Source: Lachnospiraceae bacterium KH1T2
Lineage (GTDB): Bacteria; Bacillota; Clostridia; Lachnospirales; Lachnospiraceae
Assembly: GCA_900114405.1 (NCBI GenBank)
Contig: FOSY01000009.1
Span: forward strand, 54,061 to 118,060
Reading direction: 5' to 3'
Length of the DNA: 64,000 bases
Part shown: piece after piece, positions 51,484 to 59,066 of the stretch
Numbering within the stretch: position 1 is the first letter of the stretch
How the letters are laid out: every line of letters starts with the position of its first letter
The notes under the pieces: generated by a model
What the model was told of the DNA's origin: nothing
The model's database searches: none
The model's input: only the letters and a program-made list of their open reading frames with translations
Position numbers and translations under genes: made by a program

Positions 51484-52764
51484 TCAAACAGCCGAAAAGC
51501 CTTTCTCAAGATCTGCGATTATATCATCGATATGCTCTGTACCGATTGAAAGTCTTATAGTATTCGGACGTATTCCCTGATCAAGAAGCTCTGCTTCTGT
51601 AAGCTGTGAATGTGTTGTTGAAGCCGGATGAATCACAAGACTCTTCACATCCGCAACATTTGCAAGAAGTGAGAAAATCTCAAGATTATCAATAAACTTC
51701 CAGGCTTCTTCCTGACCTCCCTTAATGTCAAAAGTAAATATAGATGCTCCGCCATTAGGGAAATACTTCTTATACAGCTCATGGTCAGGATGATCCTCGA
51801 TAGCCGGATGATTTACTCTCTCTACCTTTGGATGATTCTTTAAGAATTCAATTACCTTACGTGTATTTTCTGCATGTCTTTCAATTCTAAGTGAAAGTGT
51901 TTCCACACCCTGTAAAAGTAAAAATGCGTTGAAAGGTGAAATTGTTGCACCAGTATCTCTAAGAAGGATCGCACGAATATATGTTACAAAAGCAGCTGCA
52001 CCGACAGCTTCATAGAATGACACGCCATGATAGCTTGGATTAGGAGCTGCAATATTTGGATATTTTCCACTTGCAGACCAGTCAAATTTACCTGATTCTA
52101 CTATTATTCCACCTAATGTAGTTCCATGTCCGCCAATAAACTTTGTCGCAGAATGAACTACGATATCCGCGCCATGCTCAATAGGTCTGATAAGATACGG
52201 TGTTCCAAATGTATTATCAACTACGACCGGAAGTCCATGCTTATGAGCAATCTCTGCAATCGCATCAATATCAGGGATGTCACTATTAGGATTTCCAAGT
52301 GTTTCTAAATATACAGCTCTGGTATTTTCCTTTATCGCACTCTCAACAGCCTGAAGATCATGTGCATCTACAAATGTTGTTTCGATACCATATTGTGGAA
52401 GTGTATGTGCGAGAAGATTATAGCTTCCTCCATAAATAGTCTTCTGTGCAACTATATGACCGCCATTCGCAGCAAGTGCCTCGATCGTATAAGCAATAGC
52501 CGCTGCCCCTGAAGCAAGAGCCAGTGCAGCACTTCCGCCTTCTAAGGCTGCGATCCTTTTTTCCAAAACATCCTGTGTAGAATTTGTAAGTCTGCCATAT
52601 ATATTTCCTGCATCAGCCAGCCCAAATCTGTCTGCCGCATGCTTGCTGTTGTGAAAAACATAAGAAGTAGTCTGATAGATCGGTACTGCTCTCGAATCAG
52701 TAGCCGGATCTGCCTGTTCCTGTCCAACGTGTAACTGTAATGTCTCAAATCTATATTCGCTCAT
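51484..52764 (-). CDS. metY: O-acetylhomoserine sulfhydrylase
   Basis: A 426-residue PLP enzyme of the Cys/Met-metabolism class. It starts YRFETLQLHVGQEQADP with the family's TTSYVF segment; the PLP lysine is K208 in SATKFIGGHGTTLGG. The length and the QYGIETTFVD region fit O-acetylhomoserine aminocarboxypropyltransferase, which makes homocysteine from O-acetylhomoserine and sulfide. The ATG at 52764 follows AGAAGGAG; a start at 52797 is rejected. It lies 96 bases after brnQ. Confidence 0.92.
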   Translation of the reverse strand: MSEYRFETLQLHVGQEQADPATDSRAVPIYQTTSYVFHNSKHAADRFGLADAGNIYGRLTNSTQDVLEKRIAALEGGSAALALASGAAAIAYTIEALAANGGHIVAQKTIYGGSYNLLAHTLPQYGIETTFVDAHDLQAVESAIKENTRAVYLETLGNPNSDIPDIDAIAEIAHKHGLPVVVDNTFGTPYLIRPIEHGADIVVHSATKFIGGHGTTLGGIIVESGKFDWSASGKYPNIAAPNPSYHGVSFYEAVGAAAFVTYIRAILLRDTGATISPFNAFLLLQGVETLSLRIERHAENTRKVIEFLKNHPKVERVNHPAIEDHPDHELYKKYFPNGGASIFTFDIKGGQEEAWKFIDNLEIFSLLANVADVKSLVIHPASTTHSQLTEAELLDQGIRPNTIRLSIGTEHIDDIIADLEKGFSAV

Positions 52765-52860
52765 AATAGTGATCTCCTTCTCGTTTTTGTTGATCATATA
52801 TTAAACCCAAATATAGTATTTGAAAATTTGATTAATTTAATCATTCGCGATAAACGCAGG

Positions 52861-54213
52861 TTATCGCAAACTTTTCTTAAATGTAGCTGACAAAATCCCG
52901 ATAAACAAGCCAATTACCGTCGGTACAACCCAGCCAAAACCATATGAAAAAAGCGGCAAAAAATGCTCACATACGCTCAAAATCCTGTCTGCACCGACAG
53001 CAGCTGTCCACTCTGCCGGAAGTGCTTTCAGCAAATCAAAAAAAGAACTGATTACAGTCATGGTCATAACAGATGTAATAATAGTGCGATTATAATTAAA
53101 CAGCTTACCGAATAATGCTAAAAGTGTAAGAGTTATCGCAATAGGATAAAGCATCATCAATACAGGCATCGAAATTTTTATTATCGATGTAAGTCCGACA
53201 TTTGAAATAAAGAATGTCAGCGTACAAAAGATCACTGCCCATTTTTTATAGGAGAGCTTATCAGGAAATATCTCTGCAAAGGTCGTTGCACAGCTTGTCA
53301 TCAATCCAACAGCTGTTTTTAAGCACGCAAAAAATACAATTACCGCCAGCAATATCGAACCAAATCCCGGAAAATAATATGCCGAGATATCAGCAAGTAT
53401 CGCACCGCCATTATCATGCAGCGGCATGTATGCTCTGCTTTCTGCACCTACAAGCGCCACAAGGAAGTATATCACTCCCATAAATCCACAGCTGAAAATA
53501 CCGGCTTTTACAGTGTTTGAAGCAATATTCTCAGGCGACTTTATGCCCTGATTTTTGATGACGTCAACCACGATAATCCCAAAAGCAAGTCCTGCAAGCG
53601 TATCCATAGTGTTATATCCGTCAAGTATTCCCTGCAAGCCTGCTGCATGCGCATATACTCCATTCGCCTCATATGCAGAAATACTTCCTTCAGGTCGTAA
53701 AAGAGCTGTTGCAAGAAGCATTCCAAGTACAATTATAAACACCGGATTAAGGAATTTACCTATCCACACAAGGATCTTTCCAGGTCTCAGTGCAAAACAG
53801 AGAAGCAGTACATATATAAAACCTGTGAATATCAGCAGAGCTGCCTGCTGATTTACATTTTCAGAAAGAAGCGGCTTAATTCCTATTTCAAATGGCACTG
53901 TAAGGCATCTCGGTGCTGCAAAGAAAGGGCCGATTGCCAGATACAACGCTGTCGTAAATACGTATGCAAATTTATTGCCCACTTTCTGACTAAGCTCAAG
54001 AAGTCCATTACTTCCCGTAAGTCCTAATGATATAACTGCAAGTAATGGCATTCCTACCGCTGTAACAAGAAAGCCTGCCAGTGCCGGAACGATATTTTCT
54101 CCTGCCTGCTGCCCAAGATATGCAGGAAAGATCAAATTTCCAGCTCCAAAAAATAATCCAAAGAGCATACTCGTTATAGTGATCAGCTCTCCTAATGTAA
54201 GCTTTGTCTTCAT
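52861..54213 (-). CDS. brnQ: Branched-chain amino acid transporter (LIVCS family)
   Basis: A 450-residue membrane protein with about twelve helices. Hallmarks of BrnQ: FGLFFGAGNLIFPAYLGQQAG at the N-terminus, the APRCLTVPFEIG region, and GYNTMDTLAGLAFGIIV. It imports leucine, isoleucine and valine with Na+ or H+. AAAGGAG precedes the ATG. It may be cotranscribed with metY. Confidence 0.93.
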   Translation of the reverse strand: MKTKLTLGELITITSMLFGLFFGAGNLIFPAYLGQQAGENIVPALAGFLVTAVGMPLLAVISLGLTGSNGLLELSQKVGNKFAYVFTTALYLAIGPFFAAPRCLTVPFEIGIKPLLSENVNQQAALLIFTGFIYVLLLCFALRPGKILVWIGKFLNPVFIIVLGMLLATALLRPEGSISAYEANGVYAHAAGLQGILDGYNTMDTLAGLAFGIIVVDVIKNQGIKSPENIASNTVKAGIFSCGFMGVIYFLVALVGAESRAYMPLHDNGGAILADISAYYFPGFGSILLAVIVFFACLKTAVGLMTSCATTFAEIFPDKLSYKKWAVIFCTLTFFISNVGLTSIIKISMPVLMMLYPIAITLTLLALFGKLFNYNRTIITSVMTMTVISSFFDLLKALPAEWTAAVGADRILSVCEHFLPLFSYGFGWVVPTVIGLFIGILSATFKKSLR

Positions 54214-54284
54214 TAAAAATCTCCTTTAGCTTTACTCTTTAGAGTAACTTTCAATATTATACATTTCGCTTTAAACTTAATAAA

Positions 54285-54308
54285 GCTGTGAAAAAAATTT
54301 TTCACAGC
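54285..54308 (-). terminator. Hairpin upstream of brnQ, possible terminator of the MATE gene
   Basis: GCTGTGAAAAA and TTTTTCACAGC form a near-perfect 24-bp palindrome at 54285-54308. On the minus strand it is followed by TTTATT, beyond the 140-bp repeat that trails the MATE gene. Confidence 0.5.
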
Positions 54309-54330
54309 CTTGAGCGTTTTTACCCAGTCT

Positions 54331-54470
54331 GTTACTGTTCACTCGCTTCTAGCTCGCTCACGTAACGGATTTTGCCAATTAAATCGCCTCCGGCGATGGG
54401 CAAAATCTAATGGCTTTTCATCTTTCTTGGTCGTAAACTCCGCAGCGTAGTGCTCCGTTTACGTGTGAAC
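54331..54470. repeat. 140-bp multi-hairpin dispersed repeat, copy A
   Basis: 139 of 140 bases are the same as at 63533-63672, in the same orientation. It holds three hairpins: GTTAC/GTAAC (54331-54366), GATTTTGCC/GGCAAAATC with an inner ATCGCC/GGCGAT, and CGTAAAC/GTTTACG, and GTTCAC near the left end pairs with GTGAAC at the right end. It contains no ORF and lies between MATE and brnQ. The rest of 54214-54516 shows only the hairpin at 54285. Confidence 0.85.
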
Positions 54471-54516
54471 TGTTACCCCAGTCTGAACTTATACCCCGAC
54501 TGAGTTAAATAACCGT

Positions 54517-55872
54517 TTACGCATAATGATATCTGCCTTTAAAATGAAGGAAGCAATATACAGTAAAAAGAAATGCAGACAGCTCTGCTGAAACAATAGC
54601 CCCCCATATTCCGTTAAGCCCTAAGATCAGAGGAAGTATAAGTACTGATACCACCTGAAATACCAATGTACGCAAAAATGATATCGCTGCAGAAACTATA
54701 CCATTATTGAGCCCGGTAAAAAATGCAGATGCAAATATATTATATCCTATGAAAATGTATGCTATAGAATAGATTATTATTGCATTTTTAGTCATCTCAT
54801 GAAGAGCCTGATCGCTTCCAGTAAATATACCCGCCAAAAATCCTGCTGCTAAAAATGACACTGCAGTCATCAAAACACCAGCAATGCTTATAAGTTTAAT
54901 GCTTCTCTTAAATACATTTTTAAGTTCCTCATATCTCTCCGCGCCAAGGTTATACCCTGCTATTGGCGCAACTCCCATAGAATATCCGAAAAATATCCCT
55001 ACGAATATAAAATTCGTATACATTATTATTCCATATGCTGAAACTCCGCTTTCACCGGCGTATTTCATAAGCTGAAAATTATAAAGCATATTTACAACAG
55101 ACATTGAAACATTTGACAGAAATTCTGACGAGCCATTAATCACTGTTTTGCATAGTGCCTTAGCATCAAAAAGTGGCTTCCCAAGTCTCAGCTTTGAACT
55201 ATTCGGTGCGAAAAAGTAAAAAAGAGGGATAAATCCACCTAAGAACTGTCCTATTATCGTCGCAAGTGCTGCACTCCAAAGGCCAAAGCCTGCGATTCCC
55301 ATAAATACAGCATCTAAGACTATATTTGTCATTCCCGCTATAAGAGTCACTACAAGTCCGAGCTGCGGTCTCTCTGCCGTGATCAAAAAAACCTGAAAAC
55401 TGTTCTGGAGCATAAAAGCCGGAAGTCCTATGAAACTGACTCTGGCATACTCTATGCAGAAAGGAAGCATCGCCTCAGTCGCACCAAGCCTTACAGCTAC
55501 AATCGGCGTGATGATATAACCAATGACAGCAAAGACAATACCAATAAATAAGACTATATATATGATAAATGAGAAAATGCCATTCGCCTTATCCCTGTTT
55601 CCTTCACCAAGTGTCAGCGCTACTAAAGCGCCTCCGCCAGCTCCAAACATAAAACCTACCGCCGAAAAAAACATTATAAAAGGAAATATCAGATTCAATG
55701 CTGCAAAAGGCGTGCTTCCTACATAATTTGAAACAAAAAAGCCGTCAACAACACTATAGATAGAAGTAAAGATCATCACAAGCATTGATGACAGTGTAAA
55801 CCTGATCAAAGTTCCATATGTAAAATGATCTGATAAACTGATCATTTTTTTACTACTATTTGCCATATTCAT
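54517..55872 (-). CDS. MATE family efflux transporter
   Basis: A 451-residue transporter with twelve helices in two similar halves; N-terminal IRFTLSSMLVMIFTSIYSVVDGFFVSNYVG and the GAGGGALVALTLGEG loop are typical. MATE pumps export cationic drugs or metabolites with Na+ or H+. Its ATG overlaps the stop of the MarR gene (ATGA), so it is translated with its regulator and probably controlled by it. Confidence 0.92.
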   Translation of the reverse strand: MNMANSSKKMISLSDHFTYGTLIRFTLSSMLVMIFTSIYSVVDGFFVSNYVGSTPFAALNLIFPFIMFFSAVGFMFGAGGGALVALTLGEGNRDKANGIFSFIIYIVLFIGIVFAVIGYIITPIVAVRLGATEAMLPFCIEYARVSFIGLPAFMLQNSFQVFLITAERPQLGLVVTLIAGMTNIVLDAVFMGIAGFGLWSAALATIIGQFLGGFIPLFYFFAPNSSKLRLGKPLFDAKALCKTVINGSSEFLSNVSMSVVNMLYNFQLMKYAGESGVSAYGIIMYTNFIFVGIFFGYSMGVAPIAGYNLGAERYEELKNVFKRSIKLISIAGVLMTAVSFLAAGFLAGIFTGSDQALHEMTKNAIIIYSIAYIFIGYNIFASAFFTGLNNGIVSAAISFLRTLVFQVVSVLILPLILGLNGIWGAIVSAELSAFLFTVYCFLHFKGRYHYA

Positions 55873-56306
55873 TTTTTCTCCAACTTATCGCATTCTTCCT
55901 TTAGTGAGTTCAAAAATCTTTTATTCAATTCTAAGAAAATTTCCTTCTCTTCCTCTGTCCAGCTTTGTAGTATCCTGTTTTCTATATCGACTATCACATT
56001 TACCTTTTCTTCGATTATCTTATTTCCTTTGACAGTCGGCACAAGCTTTTCATTTTTTCTGCCGCTGAGTGATTCCAAGATTCCCTCTCTTATCATCTTC
56101 TTTACCGCAGAATTAATAGTCTGCTTGCTTAAGCCGGATAATCCACATATTGCCTTTTGTGAAACATTTTCATCAAGTGACACAGCATACAGGATAATAG
56201 ATTCCGTATCAGATAACCCCAGCCTGCGATTCAGCTCATGATATTCATTTGTCGTTTCACTATAGATCGCATTATATTGCTGCATTGTCTGGTTTTGCTT
56301 CGTCAT
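55869..56306 (-). CDS. MarR family transcriptional regulator
   Basis: A 145-residue winged-helix regulator: LGLSDTESIILYAVS, recognition region LSKQTINSAVKKMIREGIL, and wing ESLSGRKNEKLVPTVKG, followed by the dimer helix. GAGGAGG precedes the ATG. Two 16-bp inverted repeats lie just upstream, so it very likely represses itself and the MATE gene it overlaps. Confidence 0.92.
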   Translation of the reverse strand: MTKQNQTMQQYNAIYSETTNEYHELNRRLGLSDTESIILYAVSLDENVSQKAICGLSGLSKQTINSAVKKMIREGILESLSGRKNEKLVPTVKGNKIIEEKVNVIVDIENRILQSWTEEEKEIFLELNKRFLNSLKEECDKLEKK

Positions 56307-56327
56307 AAAAACCTCCTCAAATAGTAA

Positions 56328-56367
56328 AGTCCGTTTTCGGGCTTTTATAATAGTCCGATTTCAGACT
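56328..56367. promoter_or_regulatory. Twin operators for the MarR regulator
   Basis: AGTCCGTTTTCGGGCT (56328-56343) and AGTCCGATTTCAGACT (56352-56367) are similar 16-bp inverted repeats whose centres are 24 bases apart. On the minus strand TATTAT between them is a likely -10 element, 40 bases before the MarR start. Confidence 0.65.
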
Positions 56368-56384
56368 TTTGTCAATAAAAAAAA

Positions 56385-56413
56385 ATCTCATCAGCCTGAT
56401 AGACTGATGAGAT
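56385..56413 (-). terminator. Terminator of the traX-like gene
   Basis: ATCTCATCAG pairs perfectly with CTGATGAGAT; eight or more T residues follow on the minus strand, directly after the stop at 56423. Confidence 0.9.
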
Positions 56414-56422
56414 CAAAGGTAG

Positions 56423-57172
56423 TCAGTTCACTAATTTAAGTATTAAACCGATCAACGTCATATGGACAGGATAATACCAATAAAAAAATTTTCCAAGCCA
56501 TCGCAGCTTTCCACGTTGTCCGTTATAAAGTGCCAGAAGCGGCACTGTAAGCCAGCATGCCAAATGTACGAATCCATAAGTATGATTGTTAAATACATAA
56601 AAAGCCACAGCATACATAAATGTAACCGCCATAAGACATATCATCTGCTTTTTGAAATTGCCATAATTTCTGCCGATAAGAAGTATGGCAAGCGGCGCAG
56701 CACAGCTCCAGTCTGACGTACAGGTTAAGACGCATGCCGCTAAAGTGATCACGACTTTAAGCACGGTATTCATATTATCAATATCCCATACCTTAAGCAG
56801 GATCAGCCCCCACATCAAAGGCCATGCCACACTCGTTGCATTAAAAAGAAGGTTAGTCAGCGGATTAAAACCCGACTGATTAAAAAAACAGAATGCAAAA
56901 TGACTGACAAAAGCAAGTATAGCCATTCTTGTCATATATTTTTTGAAATTATGTGTATAATGGTATCCCTCAGCCACAAAATAAAACATTATCGGCGCTG
57001 TCAGGCGTCCTATGATGTGCAGTATTATCTGCTTCGGTGTTTCAGCCTGCGTGTAGGTCTCTATCCCCATCCAGGCCACATGGTCGATCGTCATAGCAAT
57101 GATAGCTATGATCTTTAGCGCATTTCCACTTAGTCCAAAATTCTTTACTTCCAAGCTTTCTTCATTAGTCAT
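56423..57172 (-). CDS. TraX family membrane protein
   Basis: A 249-residue protein with about eight helices of the TraX family. It begins SGNALKIIAIIAMTIDHVAWM, then HIIGRLTAPIMFYFVAEGYHYTHN, and ends FFYWYYPVHMTLIGL. The founding member acetylates F pilin; chromosomal relatives in Clostridia are of unknown use, probably acylation of surface molecules. GGAGA precedes the ATG. It stands alone. Confidence 0.9.
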   Translation of the reverse strand: MTNEESLEVKNFGLSGNALKIIAIIAMTIDHVAWMGIETYTQAETPKQIILHIIGRLTAPIMFYFVAEGYHYTHNFKKYMTRMAILAFVSHFAFCFFNQSGFNPLTNLLFNATSVAWPLMWGLILLKVWDIDNMNTVLKVVITLAACVLTCTSDWSCAAPLAILLIGRNYGNFKKQMICLMAVTFMYAVAFYVFNNHTYGFVHLACWLTVPLLALYNGQRGKLRWLGKFFYWYYPVHMTLIGLILKLVN

Positions 57173-57388
57173 GATTCTGTCTCCATTTCGTTTTTTTCGC
57201 TATTATCTAATCTAATATCCCGTCTTAAAATCGTCAATATAATACTGTGCCCAAATTTTATAGAATTAATACGACTATGCCTAAACGCAGGTAGTGTCTG
57301 TAAACATTCCGCAAAAAGTTAGCATTAACTAACATATAGTGTTATACTGTATTTGATTATCGACTATATGATTAAAGAGGAAAATATA

Positions 57389-58156
57389 ATGGACTTTAAG
57401 GAAATCGGACTAAAAAAGGGGAAAATATTGATGCTTCTTCCCGGGACATGCTGCGATTACCAGACAAACTTCAGCAGCGTAATTCCTGAACTTTCAGAAA
57501 AATATCATTTGATATGCGTAAATTATGACGGCTTCGACGGCACTGACTCAGTTTTTACAGACATGCTCACAGTCACTAAAAAAATCGAAAACTATATCAA
57601 TGCTAATCATGGCGGCAAAATCGACGGTGCTCTTGGCTCATCGCTTGGCTCAAGCTTCGTAGGTCAGCTGATACAGAGAAAAGTGGTTCACATCGACCAC
57701 GGTATATTTGGAAGCCCTGACCTTGACCAGTGCGGTAAAACTCTCGCATGGCTTCAGTCAAAGCTTGTAGTCCCTATGCTTACAGGCTTTACCGCAAGCG
57801 AAAATAAAAAGTTAAAGACTAAAGAAAAACTAAAGAAATTTTTCCTTATGAATGATGAAACCGCATCAAAATTTGTTGAGTGCTTTTCAAAATTCAATCC
57901 TGAATCAGTCAAAAATGAATATTATACGGATCTTTTAACTCATCTGAATAATGATATTTCTGTAGAGCACACTAAAGCTCACTTCATATATGCTAATAAA
58001 ATGGGAAAGAAATACTTAAATCGCTATAAAAAGTACTTCCACAACCCTGATATACGCGAATTCAATATGCAGCACGAGCAGTGGCTCTTCGGCGAAAAAG
58101 AGTATGCAATGCCTGTCCTCAATGCAATTGATGACTTCATGCAAATGCCTGTATAG
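57389..58156 (+). CDS. Alpha/beta hydrolase
   Basis: A 255-residue hydrolase-fold protein: MLLPGTCCDYQTNF near the N-terminus, VNYDGFDGTDSVF, and a nucleophile elbow G-S-S-L-G in GALGSSLGSSFVGQL. A late histidine in NMQHEQWLFG could complete the triad. The ATG at 57389 follows AGAGGAAA and is preferred to 57353. A TATACT element near 57342 probably drives it. Substrate unknown. It ends two bases before the convergent HxlR gene. Confidence 0.75.
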   Translation: MDFKEIGLKKGKILMLLPGTCCDYQTNFSSVIPELSEKYHLICVNYDGFDGTDSVFTDMLTVTKKIENYINANHGGKIDGALGSSLGSSFVGQLIQRKVVHIDHGIFGSPDLDQCGKTLAWLQSKLVVPMLTGFTASENKKLKTKEKLKKFFLMNDETASKFVECFSKFNPESVKNEYYTDLLTHLNNDISVEHTKAHFIYANKMGKKYLNRYKKYFHNPDIREFNMQHEQWLFGEKEYAMPVLNAIDDFMQMPV

Positions 58157-58157
58157 C

Positions 58158-58499
58158 TTACTGTTTTTTCTGATTCAGATATTTAATGTAATCATTCCCC
58201 CATGTTTCAAGCTCCTTTAATACACTTTCAAATTTTTCACCGATCTCGCTCAATGAGTACTCGACCTTTGGCGGTATCTGCGTGTACTCTATGCGTTTTA
58301 TAAGACCTTCATTTTCAAGTGTTTTAAGCTGCCTTGACAACGTGGTGTGAGTCATTTCCTCCGGCATCTGTCTAAGAAGCTCGTTAAACCTTACCGGGCC
58401 GTTTGAGAGTAAATATAAGATATATATTGACCACTTACCGTTCAAAACTTTCTGTGATGTTACAAATGGGCATCTGCCAAATAAATCTTTCTTTTCCAT
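58158..58499 (-). CDS. HxlR family transcriptional regulator
   Basis: A 113-residue winged-helix regulator: CPFVTSQKVLNGKWSIYILYLL, VRFNELLRQMPEEMTHTTLSRQLKTLE and YTQIPPKVEYSLSEIG, with the early Cys common to the family. The ATG at 58499 has AGAAAGGA upstream; a longer reading to 58586 would run through the shared promoter. It is divergent from the flavin-type oxidoreductase gene, whose expression it probably controls. Confidence 0.92.
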   Translation of the reverse strand: MEKKDLFGRCPFVTSQKVLNGKWSIYILYLLSNGPVRFNELLRQMPEEMTHTTLSRQLKTLENEGLIKRIEYTQIPPKVEYSLSEIGEKFESVLKELETWGNDYIKYLNQKKQ

Positions 58500-58511
58500 A
58501 AGTATCCTTTC

Positions 58512-58525
58512 TGATACCGGTATCA
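58512..58525. promoter_or_regulatory. Operator candidate between HxlR and oxidoreductase genes
   Basis: TGATACCGGTATCA is a perfect 14-bp palindrome 13 bases upstream of the HxlR start. TATCGTG occurs twice more downstream (about 58531 and 58550). It is the best candidate binding site for the HxlR protein. Confidence 0.55.
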
Positions 58526-58617
58526 TAAAATATCGTGCTTGTATTTTGTATCGTGTGACATATAATAATACCAACGACCAATTCATTAGTCAATTTATTG
58601 CAGAAAGGATGATATAT

Positions 58618-59016
58618 ATGAGTAAAGCATATGATTTTTTCAAGAAGGCCGGTGTCTTCTACCTTGCAACGACAGACAGCAACGGACAGGCTAAAGTAAG
58701 ACCTTTTGGTGCACTTTGTGAATTTGAAGGAAAACTTTATCTTGTAACAAACAATAAAAAAGACGTTTACAAGCAGCTTTTAGCTAATCCAAAGGCAGAA
58801 ATGTGTGCTCTTGGCGCAGGCGGCTGGATGAGAGTTACAGGTGAATTAAAAGAAGATACAAGAAGAGAAGCACGTGTTGCAATGATGAATGAAAATGAAA
58901 AGTCACTCAGCAGCATGTACTCAGTAGATGATAATCTTATGACCGTATTCTATTTTGAAAATGCCACAGTAACTTCCTACCTCAATGGTCAGGAACCTGT
59001 TGTTGAAAAGCTGTAA
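58618..59016 (+). CDS. Pyridoxamine 5'-phosphate oxidase-like flavin protein
   Basis: A 132-residue split-barrel protein: FFKKAGVFYLATTDSNGQAKVRPFGAL, LYLVTNNKKDVYKQLLANPKAEMCAL and WMRVTGEL. The family binds FMN or F420 and reduces various substrates. The ATG at 58618 follows AAAGGATGATATAT. It is paired divergently with an HxlR regulator. Confidence 0.88.
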   Translation: MSKAYDFFKKAGVFYLATTDSNGQAKVRPFGALCEFEGKLYLVTNNKKDVYKQLLANPKAEMCALGAGGWMRVTGELKEDTRREARVAMMNENEKSLSSMYSVDDNLMTVFYFENATVTSYLNGQEPVVEKL

Positions 59017-59025
59017 TCCTATGAC

Positions 59026-59056
59026 AAAAGGGACGATGTAATCCATCGCCCCTTTT
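59026..59056. terminator. Bidirectional terminator
   Basis: AAAAGGGACGATG pairs with CATCGCCCCTTTT around a short loop (one mismatch) between converging genes. Confidence 0.85.
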
Positions 59057-59066
59057 ATCTTAACGC

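Noticed and set aside
52765..52860. SAM or T-box riboswitch before metY
   Set aside because: The gap is only 96 bases, with no conserved riboswitch boxes or terminator; metY probably shares the brnQ transcript.
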